Part shown: piece after piece, positions 49,101-61,505 of the stretch
Layout: the number at the start of each line of letters is the position of its first letter
Position numbering within the stretch: position 1 is the stretch's first letter
From: Diphasiastrum complanatum
Lineage: Eukaryota > Streptophyta > Lycopodiopsida > Lycopodiales > Lycopodiaceae
Direction: 5' to 3'
Assembly (NCBI GenBank): GCA_029204225.1
Contig: CM055113.1
Span: 8,112,852 to 8,176,851 of the forward strand
DNA length: 64,000 bases
Translations under genes and position numbers: made by a program
Notes under the pieces: model-generated
What the model saw: the letters and a program-made list of their open reading frames with translations, nothing else
What the model was told of the DNA's origin: nothing
Database searches by the model: none

Positions 49101-50966
49101 TGGTAGTTTCATCTCAGCTAGCATAGATCTAGCACTTTTCACAATTGTACGATTCTTGCGCTTAGCTACACCATTGAGAGCAGGAGTATGAGTTGTGTAA
49201 ATTGTCTCTTGATCCCACATTGATCACAAAGATCATTGAAGTCATTAGACTTGTACTCACCTCCACTATCTGATCTTAGGACTTTGATCTTCCTACCTGT
49301 CTGATTTTTGACCAATGCTTTGAAGCTCTTGAAATTGTCAAATGCATCCGATTTCTTCTTCAAGAAGTAGATCCACATCTTAAGTGACATATCATCAATA
49401 AAGGTCATGAAATAGAAGGCTTTACCTAAGGACATGGTCCTCATACGCCCGCATAAATCTGTGTGGATTAAATCCAGGATGTTCTTTGCTCTTGCAACAC
49501 CACCTTTATTGAACTTCTCTTGATGTTGCTTCCCATGTACACATGATTCGCACATTGATTTCAAGTGGTCTTCTATAGTAGGCAATCCTGTTACCATCTC
49601 CAATTTTATCATCAAACTGAGGCTTCCTGAGTTCAAGTGACCAAGCCTCTTATGCCACAACTTAGTTTGCGATGGAATGGATGAAACAAGTCCATGTTGC
49701 CCCCTTGATTGTAGCATTCAACCTGTACAATCTAGTATTGGGCTCCCTTACTCCATCCGCAACAACTTTGAACTTTTGGTTCACATCCTTCACAAAGCAA
49801 TGATCATGGGCAAATTCTACTTTTAGCTTTTGATCAGTAATGACTCCAACAGAAAGTAGATTTTTCTTCAAACCTGGTACATAAAGTATCTCCCTGATCA
49901 TCCTACTATTGCCATCAGGTAGTTGGATTGAAATGGTGCCTATCCCCTTGATCTTGCACACATCACCATTTGCTTGTGAAACGTACATTCTATTATCCAA
50001 CACTTTCAAGCTACTGAACCAATTCTTCTTCCCTGTCATGTGTCTTGTGACTCCCGAGTCAATATACCACACTTGATCATCTTGATTAGATGACAATGCA
50101 GCTATGAAGATGCTAGAGTCTTCAATCTCACCCTCATCGACAAGGTTACCTGCTTGCTTTGGTTTCCCCTTGCCTTGTTCTGCCAGGAATTTGCGACGTT
50201 CACTCTTCCAATGGCCCTTTTTACCATAATGGAAGCATTTGCCTTTTTTCTTGGTCTTACTGGAAGATCCCTCATCCTTCTGAGTCTTGGCAAATTGCTG
50301 TTTAGACTTTTTCTTGCCCTTGCCCTTGCCTTGTTTTTGGCATGTCGCAAGTGCTTGATCGTCAGTATTTTGACGTCTAGCTTTCACCATTTCTTGCCGT
50401 TGCTCTTCCTGCATCAAGATTCCTATGAGCTCATCAAAGGTTGGCAACCTTTCTCTTGATGCTATTCCACTCACAAACATCTGATAGGATTCTGCAATGC
50501 CACACAATGCATTGTGCACCAGCTCCACATCACGTATGCGCTCACAAATAGAATGCAGTTCATCCCTCATTGTCTTGATTCTGGTCATGTATGTCTGAAT
50601 GTGCTCTCCTTGCTCCATGCAGACACTATTCAGTTTTGACTTCAAAAACATGATTCTTGACGGATTTGACATCTCGAACTGCTCCTTTAGCACATCCCAT
50701 GCCTGTCTGGGTGTAACAGAATCACAAATGTGGGTAATGATGTGATCCTTCACTGACAAGTTAATGAAGGTCAAAGCTTTCCTCATCTTTTTGTCGAACA
50801 CTTTGATATCCGCTTCATTTGACGGCCTTCTCTCATCACCTATGATGACTTCCCACATGTCTTTCTCCATCAGTATGTTTTTCATTTTGAATTTTCACAC
50901 TGCATAGTTGAAAATCCCATCCAATTTGCTACTTTCACTCAAAATGGACTCTCCCATGTTTGTCAT
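46161..50966 (-). pseudogene. Copia M gag-pol pseudogene, split by solo LTR N
   Basis: Gag begins at an ATG at 50966 but meets a TGA at 50895-50897 in a position where relatives have Trp. The knuckle is damaged (CFHYGKKGHWKSER). Protease WYIDSGVTRHM lies near 50060. Integrase HHCC and HTDLCG lie near 49460, with RSDSGGE intact, but the catalytic Glu site reads AKRKNR instead of AERKNR. The linker and RT start are split by a solo LTR at 47542-48350. RT YVDD lies near 47075, and RNase H at 46640-46161 ends AYIFTKPL. No primer site or 5' LTR follows gag, so the 5' end is lost. Confidence 0.9.
47542..48350 (-). mobile_element. Solo LTR N, 809 bp
   Basis: Plus strand begins TGTAGGGTCGAAG and ends ATACCCCCAACA. 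TTCAC occurs on both sides (47537-47541 and 48351-48355). Read on the minus strand it has the common Copia start TGTTGGGGGTATTCCC. It interrupts M pol between STYGE and [11 protein letters not shown], and there is no internal region, so the element has recombined down to one LTR. Confidence 0.93.
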
Positions 50967-52046
50967 CGCAAAACTGCCTGAAACTTCTATGGTAGGCTAA
51001 AAGCAGTATGCAGAGGCAACTGTGATGTCAGAAGTTGAAAATAATGACCTGCACTATTTTCCTTACCAGGCCACTTGCCACTTTTCCACCAATTTGAAAG
51101 CCAAATCGGCGTCGCCTTTCGAAATGCACTCAGTTGTCAACTCTGAACTACGTGCCCAATGGAATGGTGAAATCACTTTTGGCGCACTCTAAACACTTTC
51201 TCCGCTGTATTCACTCTATTTTCCTGTATCGTACTTGCAGGTACAGTTCGGGTGCCCTTCGTTTGGAGCTTATAGCCTTTCGTTTGGGTCAAAATGGACA
51301 AAGCCAAAAATAGGGATTTTCTTTGTTTTTGAACTGTTTCTTCACCTTGAAGAAACTTCACACTTTAGCTATGAAGGGACTAGATGGAATAGAGGGAGAA
51401 GTAGTATCTACAGGGTGTATCTACTAATGAGCATGAGGATTTTGAGGCCAACATGGAATTTCAACTTAAAGATAGATTTATATTTGTCAATAAAGGCCTG
51501 AATAGCATTTGTACTAATTTGGCAAGTAGATAAGAGAATGAAGTCAGATTTGGACCCATTCTAATTGGCTAAATTTCATACATTGCACCTAAACTTGAAT
51601 TTCTAATATTTGATGAAGTACCAAGAAGCTACCATTTAGGACAAGTTTAGGGCAATTGGCCAAATGGAATTTTGGAAGCTATAAATAGCTATGCCCACAT
51701 GAAAAAATAATTATCAAATTTTCTTTCTTTGTGGAGAATTCATCTCTTGTGTTTCTATGTCCATCTCTTTCATATTTCTCAAGATATCTTGGTTTCTAGA
51801 GTGTAGAATGTCAGTTTTGGGATTGATCTTGCTTCCGCACGTGTGAAGGACACTAGACTGTTGTTGTTGTATGAACAGGGATAGTACCTTACTATACTTT
51901 TATGCTTATTATCAGATTTTAGTGATTTATGCAATTCTAGCATGCTAAAATTGATGATTTCTATCTTGTAGTTAAAGCTAGATGTGCATCCAAATTTGGT
52001 CAAGATCTTGTTGTTCGATTAAGTATTTTTTGGATTTGTAAATCTT
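50967..52046 (+). other. M leader remnant and plus-strand LTR-like block
   Basis: 50967-51230 is probably untranslated leader of M. From about 51500 the plus strand resembles the middle of G-type LTRs: a GGACCCATTCTAATTGGC block, a TATAAATAG box at 51680-51688 and CCGCACGTGTGAAG near 51837. Its boundaries are unclear. Confidence 0.45.
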
Positions 52047-52645
52047 TGTGAATCATTTCATATCATTAAGATCCAAAATATCCCTTTGATCTTTGGTTAG
52101 AAAGACCAACCTTGCCAATGTAGAAAAATCAACATCTACACTATGAATGAGATGCAAACTCTAATAGATCTTGATCAAACATCAATCAAAACATGAAATG
52201 GAATTTTGTCCATGAAAAAACAGTAAGATACTATATTTCACACATGTGGATATGAATATAACACTTAATGAGCATTCTGCACACAAAATTGCAAGATATC
52301 ACCAATATAGTGCACCAATGGATAGATGACCCAAAGAGAACCATGTATAAGCATGAAATGAGAGATATCTTTTTCACATGAGTTACATCCTTTTATACTA
52401 GGTCCAAACCTAATTTCAAACTTTGGTTTTCCTCCATAATGAAAAACCCTACTATTTCAATGTCTCTACTACTCATATTGAATGTACCAAAAGTCGTGTT
52501 CTACACTTTCCAAAAGTGTCTATTCAAATGATTTTAGACTAATATAACTTTGAAAATTTAAACTCTAAGTATAATATGAAATCGGCCTCACTTGCAAAAT
52601 AAACAAATATAGCAAATTTGACTAAACTAGTTGAAATCTTTCACA
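52047..52645 (-). repeat. 3' LTR of Copia P
   Basis: Plus strand starts TGTGAATCATTTC and ends GAAATCTTTCACA, directly followed by a purine tract on the minus strand. About 599 bp, related to the G LTR. A fragment of the same LTR type occurs at 61503-61794. Confidence 0.75.
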
Positions 52646-55486
52646 CTCCCTCTTCAACTAGTTTTATCATAGACTTTGATAACACTCCAAGTGAGGTCCT
52701 ATGCTTCATAAACAAGTCTTTGTCCAATGCTTTGGTAAAGATATCAGCTACACATTCCTTTGAAGAAAAATGTTGAAGCTCCACCTCCTTTGCCATGACT
52801 TGCTCCCTCACAAAATGATATGCCACCTCAATATGCTTGCTCCTAGCATGAAAGATAGAATTGGTTGCCAACTTTTGGGCTGATAGGTTGTCACAAAAGA
52901 TGATTGGACTCTTTGAAAAATCTAGCAAGTGAAGATCCTTGATCATCCTCTTGATCCATACCATCTCCTTTGTGCAATGAGTAAGTGCTTTGTACTCGGC
53001 CTCACTAGATGACAATGAGATAGTGGCTTGTTTCTTTGACATCCATGATATAGCTCCATCACCTATGAAAATACAATTAGTACTAATGGATTTTCTGTCC
53101 ATTTGATGTCCAGCAAAGCTCGAATCTGAAAATCCGAACAAGTTAGGTAATGGACCCTCATACAATATGCCAAAATCTCAACTTCCCATGATATACCTCA
53201 AATGGATAAGTCTTGTGAAGGTTAGATAGATAAGTGACCCAATAGCTTTCTATAGAGAGTAATGTCCTTGAAGGATCTTTCATTACCTCTTATAGTTAGC
53301 TTTACATGAGACTCCGTAGGTGTTTCATAGGATTTTGCATCTACCATATGAAATCTTTCTAGAATAGAATTAGTATGAAAGTAGTTTGAGAAGATTAAAT
53401 CACTTCTATTCCCAAAATGTAATGTAAATGACCAAGATCAAATTCCTTCTTAAGAGCACTCTTGATATCCTTCACATCTTGATTGTCTAAACCACTCAAG
53501 ATGATATCATCCACATAGATTAGCAAAATGGTAACATCATTTCCAACAAACCTATAATAAAGTGAATGATCGTACTCACTCATAACAAACCCTTGAGAGA
53601 GTAAAATAGTGTTAATATTAGCATACCAACTCCTTGGTGCTTGCTTAAGGCCATACAAACTCTTTTATAGTAGACACACATGATTTGATGAAATGTAGCT
53701 CTCGGGTTGATCCATGTACATGTCCTCCTCAATATCACCATTCAAAAATGCATCTTAATGTCCAATTGCCATAGATCCCATCCATAAAGAGTAGCAAGAG
53801 AGATGATGACTCGAAGGCTTACCATCTTTGCCATGGGTGCAAAGGTTTCATCCTAGTCAATATCATGTTTTTGAGCATATCCTTTTGCCACCAACCTTTT
53901 CTTGTACTTGTTGATAGATCCATCTTGGTTTGTCTTCAACTTGAGGATCCATTTGCATCCAATAGCTTTCTTGTCCTTAGGTAACTCCACCAATCTCCAT
54001 CTTCCATTCTTCATAAGAACTTGATACTCAAGATCCATTGCTTGGATCACTCCTCTTTCTTTCTTGATTCATCTACACAAGTAGGTTCATCAAAAGAGGT
54101 TAGGAAATCAAAGTGTGTACCTCCAACAACTTGCTTACCTTTCTCATCATATGTGAGCCTTGAAGGCATTTGTCTTTCCCTTGATGTTCTCTTCAGCTTT
54201 TGACTTGATGAAGGTCCATCATCATCACCATCTAAAGTAGAATCCTTTACATGAACATCAAGAATGTTAGATCCATCCACATCACCATCAATAGTACTTG
54301 AGATACTTTTGGAGTGTTCTCCTCATCAAAAATGACATCTCTACCAACAATCACTTTGTAAGTAGTAGGAATGTAAACCTTGTAGGCTTTACTCACCTCA
54401 CTATATCCAGCAAATATACCTTTCCTTGAAGATGGATCCTCCTTGGTCCTATCATCAAGAGTTATGTTGACATAGCATGTGCATCCAAAATTTTTAAGAA
54501 TGTTGACCCTTGGCCTCCTCATGAATAACATATCAAAAGGTGTCCTTCCATCCAAAATAGCACTCGGCCACCTATTGGACAAGAAATTAGTGCACAACAA
54601 AGCTTGATCCCAAAATGGCTTATCAAGGTTAGCACTTAACCTCATGGCTTTGGCACTTTCACATAAAGTCCTATTCTTCCTCTAGACCACTCCATTTTGT
54701 TGTGGGGTCCTTGGTGTTGTATGCTCCCTCTTGATCCCATGCTCATCACAAAAAGTCTTAAACTTGGTGGATATGTACTCTCCTCACTTCTTAAGCACTT
54801 GATCTTTGTAGAAAGTTGGTTCTCCCTTGCATTCTTGAACTTAACAAAAAAATCATACACTTCATCTTTTCTCTTTAGTAGATAGATCCAACAAAATCTA
54901 CCAAAATCATCAATGAAAGTTACATACATCTTAGCTCCACTATTGCTAATTGTGGTAGTTCCATGAACATTCGAATGTACAATTTGAAAATGCTTTGTAG
55001 ATCTAGTATAAGGTAGTCTATGTGACTTTGACAAAGCACAAGACTGACAAACATGATTGATGCTACTTAAGAAACTTGGAAGACCAATCACAACTTGCTT
55101 CCTAGCCGTTACCTCCAAGGACTTGAAGTTAAGGTGCCCCATCCTTTTATGCCAAGCCTCTTGAATAGAGATTTGCTCTCTTACAACACATCCAACTTGG
55201 TTAGCAATAACAGAAGAATCTAGTTTGAACAACTTCCCTTGTCTTTTACCTCTTGCAATCAATATATCCTTCCTTTTGATCATACAAGAATCTCCATCAA
55301 ACTCAGCTTTGAGGCCTTTACCTAGCAATTGACTCACACTAAGTAAGTTCTTGGTAATAGATGGAATGAACAAAACATTCTCCAAATAAACATTCCTATT
55401 TGTAGAGAGAAATAGGAATTGATCCCTTTGATTGCACACTCACCATCATTGGCCGTGTAGATGATGTTCTTGTCATATCTCCATAT
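52641..55486 (-). pseudogene. Copia P pol pseudogene (G family)
   Basis: A decayed relative of Copia G. RNase H at 53165-52641 is open and ends EEGV with the stop in the LTR, exactly as in G. RT YVDD lies near 53510, the RT start near 54040 and the integrase C-terminal region at 54645-54250. The integrase zinc domain and core lie within 55439-54642. The first catalytic Asp is Asn (HSNVHG). The sequence is scrambled after KCLRS, near the second Asp. Several frameshifts and a gap in RT are present. It is cut in the protease region at 55486 by the LTR of the H element. Confidence 0.9.
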
Positions 55487-56321
55487 TGTGAAAAATTGTC
55501 AAAATCTATCTTGGATATTTTTGTGTTTCTAGTTTGTGAGAAAATATCACATGTGTGGAGCATGTTCCCACATGTAGAAAAAGTAAAAATAGTTTAGTCA
55601 TGCTGAAATTAGGGGTATCATAAAGATTTTATATCAGAGGCGAGGGTCGTGACATCCTGCGATAGGGCCAAAATTGGCATAGAGGTCAAAATGGTCAAAT
55701 CTACATGTAAAGCCTCAGTTTGGCCAAAAGTAGATTGTGATGCAAACTAGATGTAATTAGGCTTGTGACACATGTGTAGATGTAATTTGATGAGTTATCA
55801 AGTCAATGTGATGGCAAAAGTCAAAGGGTCCAATCATAAGTGAGAGATTTGTTGGTTGGAAGGGTCCAATCAAAAGTTAGAGATGATGAATCACACATCC
55901 AATAGGATTAGAGAGGCTATGTTTAAGGGGTCCATTAAGAATCAATCATGGATCTCCATGAGTTTCTATATGTACTTTCATTCCCTTCATCATATGTATG
56001 AGAGATCTATGAGTTTTTTGAGTCAATTTGGAGATTTGCCAATTTTGCTTGTATTGTCTTCTCTCTCTAGATGAACCCAAAAGTGGTATTTTCTCTCTCT
56101 ACTCAAGGAGAGGAGGTTTTTGGGACTTAGTTAATCTCATGAAGTCTTCCACACATGTGAAACACCTTTTGGTAATGAATGAATGCATGTAGAATGGTCT
56201 TTTTGCCTTAGATCTTGTCATTGATCTTGGATTTCAATCAATAGGTGATCTATAGTGCATGAGCCACGTTAGGAGATCAATTTCACACATTAAAAAATTT
56301 CCACATCTGTGAATTTTCACA
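55487..56321 (+). repeat. H-family 5' LTR, plus orientation
   Basis: It starts TGTGAAAAATTGTC and ends GTGAATTTTCACA, 835 bp. The first 500 bp match the partial LTR at 37548-38121 in inverse orientation. Confidence 0.85.
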
Positions 56322-56334
56322 TTGTTTCAGAGCC
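56322..56334 (+). other. Decayed primer-binding site of H
   Basis: TTGTTTCAGAGCC stands where TGGTATCAGAGCC is expected, directly after the LTR. The leader to about 56955 has no recognised feature. Confidence 0.7.
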
Positions 56335-56956
56335 TACCTAATATCTTGATGCATCCATCATCCATAGTTTCAAAATTTTCATGAAAATCCAGATCTAGAG
56401 AGTGTTGATTGCATCTCCCATGCTATCTCAAGGAAATTTGGATCAAGAGGTTTCGTTATCATAATGATTGAATCATTTTAGGTATTGTATGGAATTCAAT
56501 TCTCATGCACGTGTGAAGTACAGCCAAGTTCATTTGGAAAGTTCTCTTCCAAGTTAGATCCAAATTTTGTGCTAGATAGCTTGTTTGAAGATAGTTTTGT
56601 CTAGTTTTTGTAGCAATTTGTTTCAATCCATTTGGTAGGGCCAATCAAAAGTTATATGCTTTTGAAGAGGGTTATCTAGGGCACCTATACCTGTGTGGAT
56701 GCATTTGGTTTGATCATATCTTGCTAGTTTGACCAAAAATTTCAAGAAGAGGCTTGCCAATGTCATCTATTTGAGATCTAGTCAACTTTTTGAGGTCATA
56801 GCCACATTGTTTATTACAATTCCATGGTATTAGAGTGATTTGTGGATTCTTTGAGTGTTTCACACGTGCCAAAGATAATTTGACCCAAACGTTGCCTATA
56901 CTCCATCAATTGATGAGAATTTGATCTAGTTTGAGAGAGGTTGGTAGACCTTTAGA

Positions 56957-57662
56957 GCTTGTACTTCGGCCAAGGATGCTTGGGATACTCTCAAAGCAAT
57001 CTATGAGGCCAAAAATACCTCTAGGATCCTCACTCTTAGAAATCAAATATTCCAAAGTTATCAAAAGAGTGATGAGAGTGCCACTAATTATGTTTTGAGA
57101 GTGAAAGACATTCATAGAGAGCTTGCTTGTATTGGAGATTCCATCAAACAAAGTGAGCTAGTTCAAGTCATACTCAATGGCTTGAAGTATGAATATGAGA
57201 ATCTTGTCCAATCCTATGCTATCAAGGAGGTGCTACCAATCTTGGAGGCTTTGCAAATAGCTGAAGAATGAAGTCATGAGAACAAGCTATTAAGGATGGA
57301 CAAATTGTCACTCAATCATAATGGTGATGGCAAACTTCTATTTTCCAAGCACAAAGAGAGGAGCAAAAAGCAACACCAACACTTCTCTAAGGACAAAGCA
57401 AAAGATCAAGATGAAGAGGAGGATGACTCCTCGCAAGATATTACTTCAAAGAAGAAGAAAAAAGACGTTAAGTGCTTCTTTTGTGGCAAGAAAGGCCACT
57501 ATGCTACCAATTACTTCAAGAAGAAGGACCAATTCAAGCAAGCCAACATCTCTCATGAGAAAGAAGACTTTATTGCAAGTGATGGAAAATGCTCACTTAT
57601 GGCATCAAGCTTCTCCTCTTCCACCTTAAAAAAGGATGACTCTTGGTATATTGATAGTGGAG
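56957..57662 (+). pseudogene. H-family Copia gag and protease start
   Basis: Plus-strand gag from TSAKDAWDTLKAIYEAKNTS, through VLNGLKYEYENLVQSYAIKE, a TGA near 57268, a Lys-rich stretch and the knuckle CFFCGKKGHYATNY near 57473-57515 (fourth ligand Tyr). It then runs to the protease WYIDSG near 57643-57660, where an unrelated LTR begins. The first 90 or so residues of gag are missing. It resembles Copia A. Confidence 0.85.
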
Positions 57663-57817
57663 TTAGAATTAAAGTAGACTTATTGTGCTACTATATTGTG
57701 GGTCCTATCAGTTGATAAGGATCAGTTGGCCTCGCCACGAGGCAAGTCGACGGGACACGCGTCCCGCCAACGGCAACCTGGGTCATGTATGGGTCGCCTG
57801 AGTGAACAACTATATGT
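57663..57817 (+). repeat. Start of an M-type LTR
   Basis: TTAGAATTAAAGTAGACT...GTGAACAACTATATGT matches the first 150 bases of the M LTR (46101 back to about 45952) in opposite orientation, including CGCCACGAGGCAAGTCGAC. Homology stops at 57817. Confidence 0.85.
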
Positions 57818-59595
57818 CAAAAAAAGTATCTTCATAATATCCGTATCAGATATAATCTGATCAATTGCAAAGAAGCTCACGATCAAAATCGACAATTAGA
57901 TGGAGTCTGAAGAGTCGACAAAGTTTTACATGGTCTTTGATCAAGCTAGATTTGCCAATTTTTGGCAATTCTTCACACTCCTCAAATTTAGCTTGATCTA
58001 TTTACAACTCTCTTGATAGATGAATGAGAGATTTTAGAAGTGTCTAAAAAATCCAGCTACAAACAAGGAACTTTTGAGACTCCAATAGAGAATGATGTCC
58101 ATGAAGGATCTTTCACCACCTCTTAGAGGATCCCTTACAAGATGTTCCATAAATGCGTCTATATACATATAGCACACTTCAAAACTAAACATCATGCCAA
58201 GCCATGGATTCCAAGGCATTTTGTGCACTTGAAGATACATCAATTAAAATATTAAGTGCATAAATAATGTTGAAAAAGACAACTTGCCTTGCTTGATCCA
58301 TATGATTGAGCCTTGATGGCTCCATCTTGATACTCAAGGTAATCAGTCCTTCACAAAGATGGAATGAAGATAAGATGAAGTGAAAACTACTTTCAAACAA
58401 ATCTTGCCAAGAAATGGATTTGATTGTCTCTAGAAACTCACTAAGGTCTCTCTGTTTCACTCAAATTAGATTTCTAATCCAACAAATGGACTTATAATCT
58501 CAGTTCTATCACTCCCTCACAAAGTTGGAATGAAGATAAGATGATGTGAAATCTACATACAATCAAATCTTGCCAATTTTGGCTATTTTTGGACAATAAA
58601 CTGACTGAATCTCTTTCTTCCTTCTTGGTGTACTTTCAAGACCTATTTTTAACCTTACTAGGACTTAAGCTCAGCCTAGATTAACTAGATTCCATGAAAC
58701 AAATTCAAATCTAATCAATGACAAATGATCTTGGTAGATTATCCTAGGATCTCCACCAAAAATTACACAAACAAATCACAAATTGAATTTTTTTGGAACA
58801 AATGAATACCATGCACTAAATGCAGGTTCAGAGGTACCCACACATGTGGACAGTACTGATTTGGACCCCTACCAAGTTTGGGATCAAATCTCCTCACCAA
58901 AATCAAGATTCTAGCTTGCCCTCTCAATACTAGTTTTTAGCACCAAAACATTAGATCAATGGCTTATGCTCTTGTACTTGGCTCTGATACCATGTGAAAG
59001 TACTGTACTTTAGGACCATAAATGGATCTACAAAAGATCCACAAGAATGATTGGATGCTTGCTTAACAATCTATCAAAAAACTAGACACAAAAAAGTTGA
59101 TCTAGATTGGCAATTTGACAAACAACAAGCATTAACAATCAAAAGCATTGAAATCCGAGCCCATACATGTGTACTTCAGGCTGTAGTACGGCCTTCAACA
59201 TGAGAAACAAGTAGAAATTGATTTGGTTTCATTTGGATCACAAAAACTCAATGTACATAGTGAACTAGCTTGAGATTGCCAATGAGCTCCAAAAATATTC
59301 TATCTTCTCACTATGAGAGCTTGGAACACATAGCAAATTCGACTTCCTTTTTGATGTTAAGTGGATTTCTAGCATGTAATAAGGAAGTTAACTCACCCTT
59401 CTTGCCCTAAAATGAAACCCTAGCCTAGATCATGGAGTTATGCTTGGTAGGTAGCTAGTTGGTCAAATTTTCACCTTAAACTTAGGTGTACATCCTATAA
59501 AGTAGGGATGACCACCAAATAGACATGACCAACTCTCTTGAATTGAACTAACCTACATTAGGGGTGGGTTGACACGTGGCATATTGGCCTTACAT
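57818..59595 (-). pseudogene. Element J: gutted A-like Copia
   Basis: The end of a 3' LTR (to 57977, GGCAATTCTTCACA) is followed by a purine tract. About 1 kb of scrambled interior has pieces like RSFMDIILYWSLKSSL (RT end) and EPSRLNHMDQARQVV (integrase-RT linker). A leader piece is present twice (about 58350 and 58515). The primer site GGCTCTGATACCA is at 58980-58992, and an A-like 5' LTR starts at 58993 and is cut near 59595. Most of gag-pol is deleted. Confidence 0.75.
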
Positions 59596-59599
59596 GTGT

Positions 59600-60148
59600 G
59601 GAACCCAATTTTAAGGTGCCCTTAAAATTGCGAAGCTATCTTTAAGTAAAATGCAAAGGTCTGGAGCGTGAAGGCGCAGTATAACGGGTGGAAAGCGGCT
59701 GATGAACAAAAGACAATGACGAGAAACTAAAATTAGTTTTGATTAAGGTTGATACGTTTCTTTCAATTAGAGTTCTGACTTAATCATTTTAACTAGATGT
59801 TCACATATAGGATTAACAATATATAGACTGATACAGTCAGACAATCGTATATATAGAACACACAGAAAAGACAGTCAGAGATACTGTTAGTGACACATAG
59901 TGAGTTTTATAGATTAGCAGTAGCTAGTCACATTACTCGTGAGAGAGAACACCTCTCTTGTGCCAATGCACTAATCTGGGAAACAAACCGTTGCTCAAAA
60001 AAATATTGTAAATTCAGCTCTAACAATAGAAGCAAATTTCAACAATATTCAGTTCTGTAATGTGTATGATCTGGAAGAGAATTAGACCATAGTCAGTAGC
60101 AGTAGCTATGGCTTCCAAGTTGGCTCTATCCGGCCTTCATCTCCAAAA
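59600..60148 (+). repeat. F-type LTR fragment, plus orientation
   Basis: From about 59880 this is the reverse complement of 36210-36560. Shared blocks include GATTAGCAGTAGCTAGTC, ATGTGTATGATCTGGAAGAG and CTCTATCCGGCCTT. It ends at the MITE. Confidence 0.7.
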
Positions 60149-60516
60149 CACTAGAGGAGTTTTGAGCTCCAAAAAGACCCTTTAAAAATTCGTGCAAGAT
60201 GTAGTTTATATTATTAAAATATTATAACACTAATACTTTTGACTTGCCATAACTTTTTAATCGTATCTTAGAAGTATGTCATGTAACATATTATTGGAAA
60301 GCGCTTGTCGAGCACTTTCCAATGCACCAAACTTCGCTAAATTTGGACTTACCACTAAAAAATTATGCCATTTTTAGTGTGGAATCAAAATGTGGACTAA
60401 AAAATTTACGTTACATAGATTTCAAATTTGATTGTTTTGATTGGTCCATGTGTAAGAAAAAATTGAGAATTTTTTTTTTACAAAGGGTCTTTTTTGGATT
60501 TAGAACTCCTCTAATG
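60149..60516. mobile_element. MITE copy 2, 368 bp
   Basis: It starts CACTAGAGGAGTTTTGAGC and ends GAACTCCTCTAATG. It is the reverse complement of the copy at 11389-11752 along its whole length, with scattered changes. It lies at the end of an F-type LTR fragment. Confidence 0.8.
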
Positions 60517-60730
60517 TGTCAATTCTTTTTGTTCCATCACAATGTTCTAGTAATCTAGGTCGTGTATATTATGATTAAATTTTTATTTTATTCATGTTCA
60601 GATCGATTCTTGCTTGCTAATAAAATTATTCGTAGATTAGATGTTTTTTGTATGACTGATAGCATGTGTTGATTTTCCGCTCTAATTTCCGCACCTAATA
60701 CGCTTCTGCAAAGCCAAATATAAAACCAAA

Positions 60731-61250
60731 TTAAATAGCAAAACTTTGCACCAAATTAGCATGATCATCCAACAAGCCATTAAGAACAACTTGAACAAGC
60801 TCCACATCCTTAATGCTTTCACTAATGCATGCTAGCTCTGTTAGATTTCTTATGCTCAGCCTTAAAGCAAATCGTTCAAGTAATGAGCATCCTGAAAAGC
60901 TGAAGGCCAACAACATATTTTCAGGCCTTCACATTTTTCCCTTTGAGATTTTCTATGACTTAGAAATCTTTTTTAGGCACCTTCGCCTTTTCGCCTTGTT
61001 TGCTCCATAGCGAAAAATGCGACACACTGACCAAGTGGCCAGAATACCAACATATTTTTAGGCCTTCACATATTTTTAGGCATTTCCGTTCCTACACACC
61101 TATGCTCTGAGCACCGTTTGCCTCCGCTACACTCACGACCGCCGTTTTACGACAAGCTCATCACTCAAAGCTTTAAGTGTCAAAACAAATGCCAGAGCAC
61201 CTCCATCCTTCTTTTGAAGACTTTGAAATTTTTTTCTCCTTCAGGTTAGA
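60731..61250 (-). pseudogene. G-family gag relic with an insertion
   Basis: The minus strand reads a QKKDGG...FVLTLKALSDEL segment near 61220-61155 and ELACISESIKDVELVQ...LVQSFAI at 60838-60731, separated by a 316-bp TG..CA insertion. It matches Copia G gag residues of about 115-169. Confidence 0.85.
60839..61154 (+). mobile_element. 316-bp TG..CA insertion (small solo LTR)
   Basis: It starts TGTTAGATTTCTTATG and ends GTTTTACGACA, with AGCTC on both sides (60834-60838 and 61155-61159). Removing it and one duplication rejoins the gag reading. Inside, TTTTAGGCCTTCACAT-like motifs recur three times. The size and ends fit a solo LTR of a small (TRIM-like) element. Confidence 0.85.
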
Positions 61251-61262
61251 ACCCTAGATGAT

Positions 61263-61505
61263 GTGCTAGGATTTGCTAAAGAGAGAAAAGGAGAGGCTAG
61301 ATTGTTTCCAAGTCTTTGTGATTTCTTCTTGAGTTTCATTTGTTAATTTTCAAGAGAGTGCTAAGTGCATTGGAACAGGTTCAAAGAGAAAATTATATCA
61401 TTGCAACATGGCAATCTCAAGTGGCTTCATGTTGGAAGGCAATGATAGGCTTACCTCAACAAATTATTCAACTTGGAAGGTAAGGATGGAATCTTTTCTT
61501 GAGAT
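61263..61505 (+). pseudogene. G-family leader and gag start
   Basis: A plus-strand leader and an ATG at 61408 (MAISSGFMLEGNDRLTSTNY). After about 30 codons, at LLEM-like codons, it switches into LTR sequence at 61503. The same leader and gag start recur at 62262-62520. Confidence 0.85.
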
